Shown here piece after piece: positions 6,732 through 6,824 of a DNA stretch of 6,824 bases. This DNA is from Ignavibacteriaceae bacterium. GTDB lineage: Bacteria; Bacteroidota; Ignavibacteria; Ignavibacteriales; Ignavibacteriaceae. Positions within the stretch are counted from its first letter, which is position 1, and every line of letters begins with the position of its first letter. Location of the stretch: positions 1 to 6,824 of the forward strand of contig JAIOIM010000319.1 in assembly GCA_019912505.1 (NCBI GenBank), written 5' to 3'. Both the position numbers and the translations under genes were made by a program. The notes below the pieces were generated by a model. It was given only the letters and a program-made list of their open reading frames with translations. It was not told where the DNA came from and searched no databases.

Positions 6732-6824
6732 TCAACTATTATTTACTTCTTGGTTAGATATATTAATCAGCTCATGAAAAGCATTTTGTTGTTTTACAAC
6801 CGGCGGGACGAGTTTAGGGCGTTC
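6732..6824 (-). CDS. nuoA: NADH-quinone oxidoreductase subunit A, C-terminal tail (partial)
   Basis: A reading frame open from the right edge encodes 30 residues, beginning ERPKLVPPVV and ending QEVNNS, then stops at TGA (6734-6732). The stretch is hydrophilic and has no membrane segment. NuoA is a small three-helix membrane subunit that forms part of the quinone-entry region beside NuoH and NuoJ. Its last helix is commonly followed by a Trp-Glu ending and a short polar tail, and the starting Glu-Arg-Pro-Lys would fit just after that point. The assignment rests mainly on position, immediately upstream of nuoB, where nuoA lies in nearly all nuo operons. The diagnostic helices are outside the window, so another gene cannot be excluded from these residues alone. 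The stop codon lies 5 bases before the preferred nuoB start. Confidence 0.65.
   Translation of the reverse strand, partial: ERPKLVPPVVKQQNAFHELINISNQEVNNS

Overview
The window is one unbroken stretch of a bacterial nuo (NADH-quinone oxidoreductase, respiratory complex I) operon. Every gene lies on the minus strand and is read from right to left. In transcription order: the C-terminal tail of a probable nuoA (cut by the right edge), nuoB, nuoC, nuoD, nuoH, nuoI, nuoJ, nuoK, and a nuoL that is cut by the left edge. Gaps between genes run from 4-base overlaps (nuoB/nuoC and nuoD/nuoH) to 12 bases (nuoC/nuoD). No non-coding stretch is long enough to hold a promoter, terminator or RNA gene, so the window appears to be transcribed as one message starting beyond the right edge and continuing past the left edge, where nuoM and nuoN would be expected.

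Region by region: 6732-6824 holds the last 30 codons of the upstream gene. 4580-6726 encodes the peripheral-arm subunits NuoB (cluster N2), NuoC and NuoD (quinone chamber). 2906-4583 encodes NuoH (membrane anchor and quinone entry) and NuoI (two [4Fe-4S] clusters). 1-2899 encodes the proton-pumping membrane subunits NuoJ, NuoK and NuoL. Together these carry electrons from the NuoI clusters to N2 and quinone, and couple quinone reduction to ion translocation through the NuoH/J/K/L membrane domain.

The main biological point is what is absent. nuoD runs directly into nuoH with a 4-base overlap, so the NADH-oxidising module genes nuoE, nuoF and nuoG, which sit there in the classical 14-gene order, are missing from this locus. 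This matches the 11-subunit type of complex I known from cyanobacteria, chloroplasts, Chlorobi and many Bacteroidota. NuoC and NuoD are separate proteins, not fused. The AT-rich coding sequence, the order A-B-C-D-H-I-J-K-L and the NuoI and NuoL character suggest the Bacteroidota/Chlorobiota/Ignavibacteriota group. That placement is inference from gene order and residue patterns, not a search result.

The genes look intact and ordinary at their active sites. Less ordinary details are a long Ala/Lys/Glu-rich C-terminal tail on NuoI, a tandem 26-residue repeat in the C-terminal part of NuoL, a polar insertion in NuoC, and a strong preference for CTC in Leu-Gly pairs. I see no mobile element, CRISPR array, RNA gene or clearly new system here.
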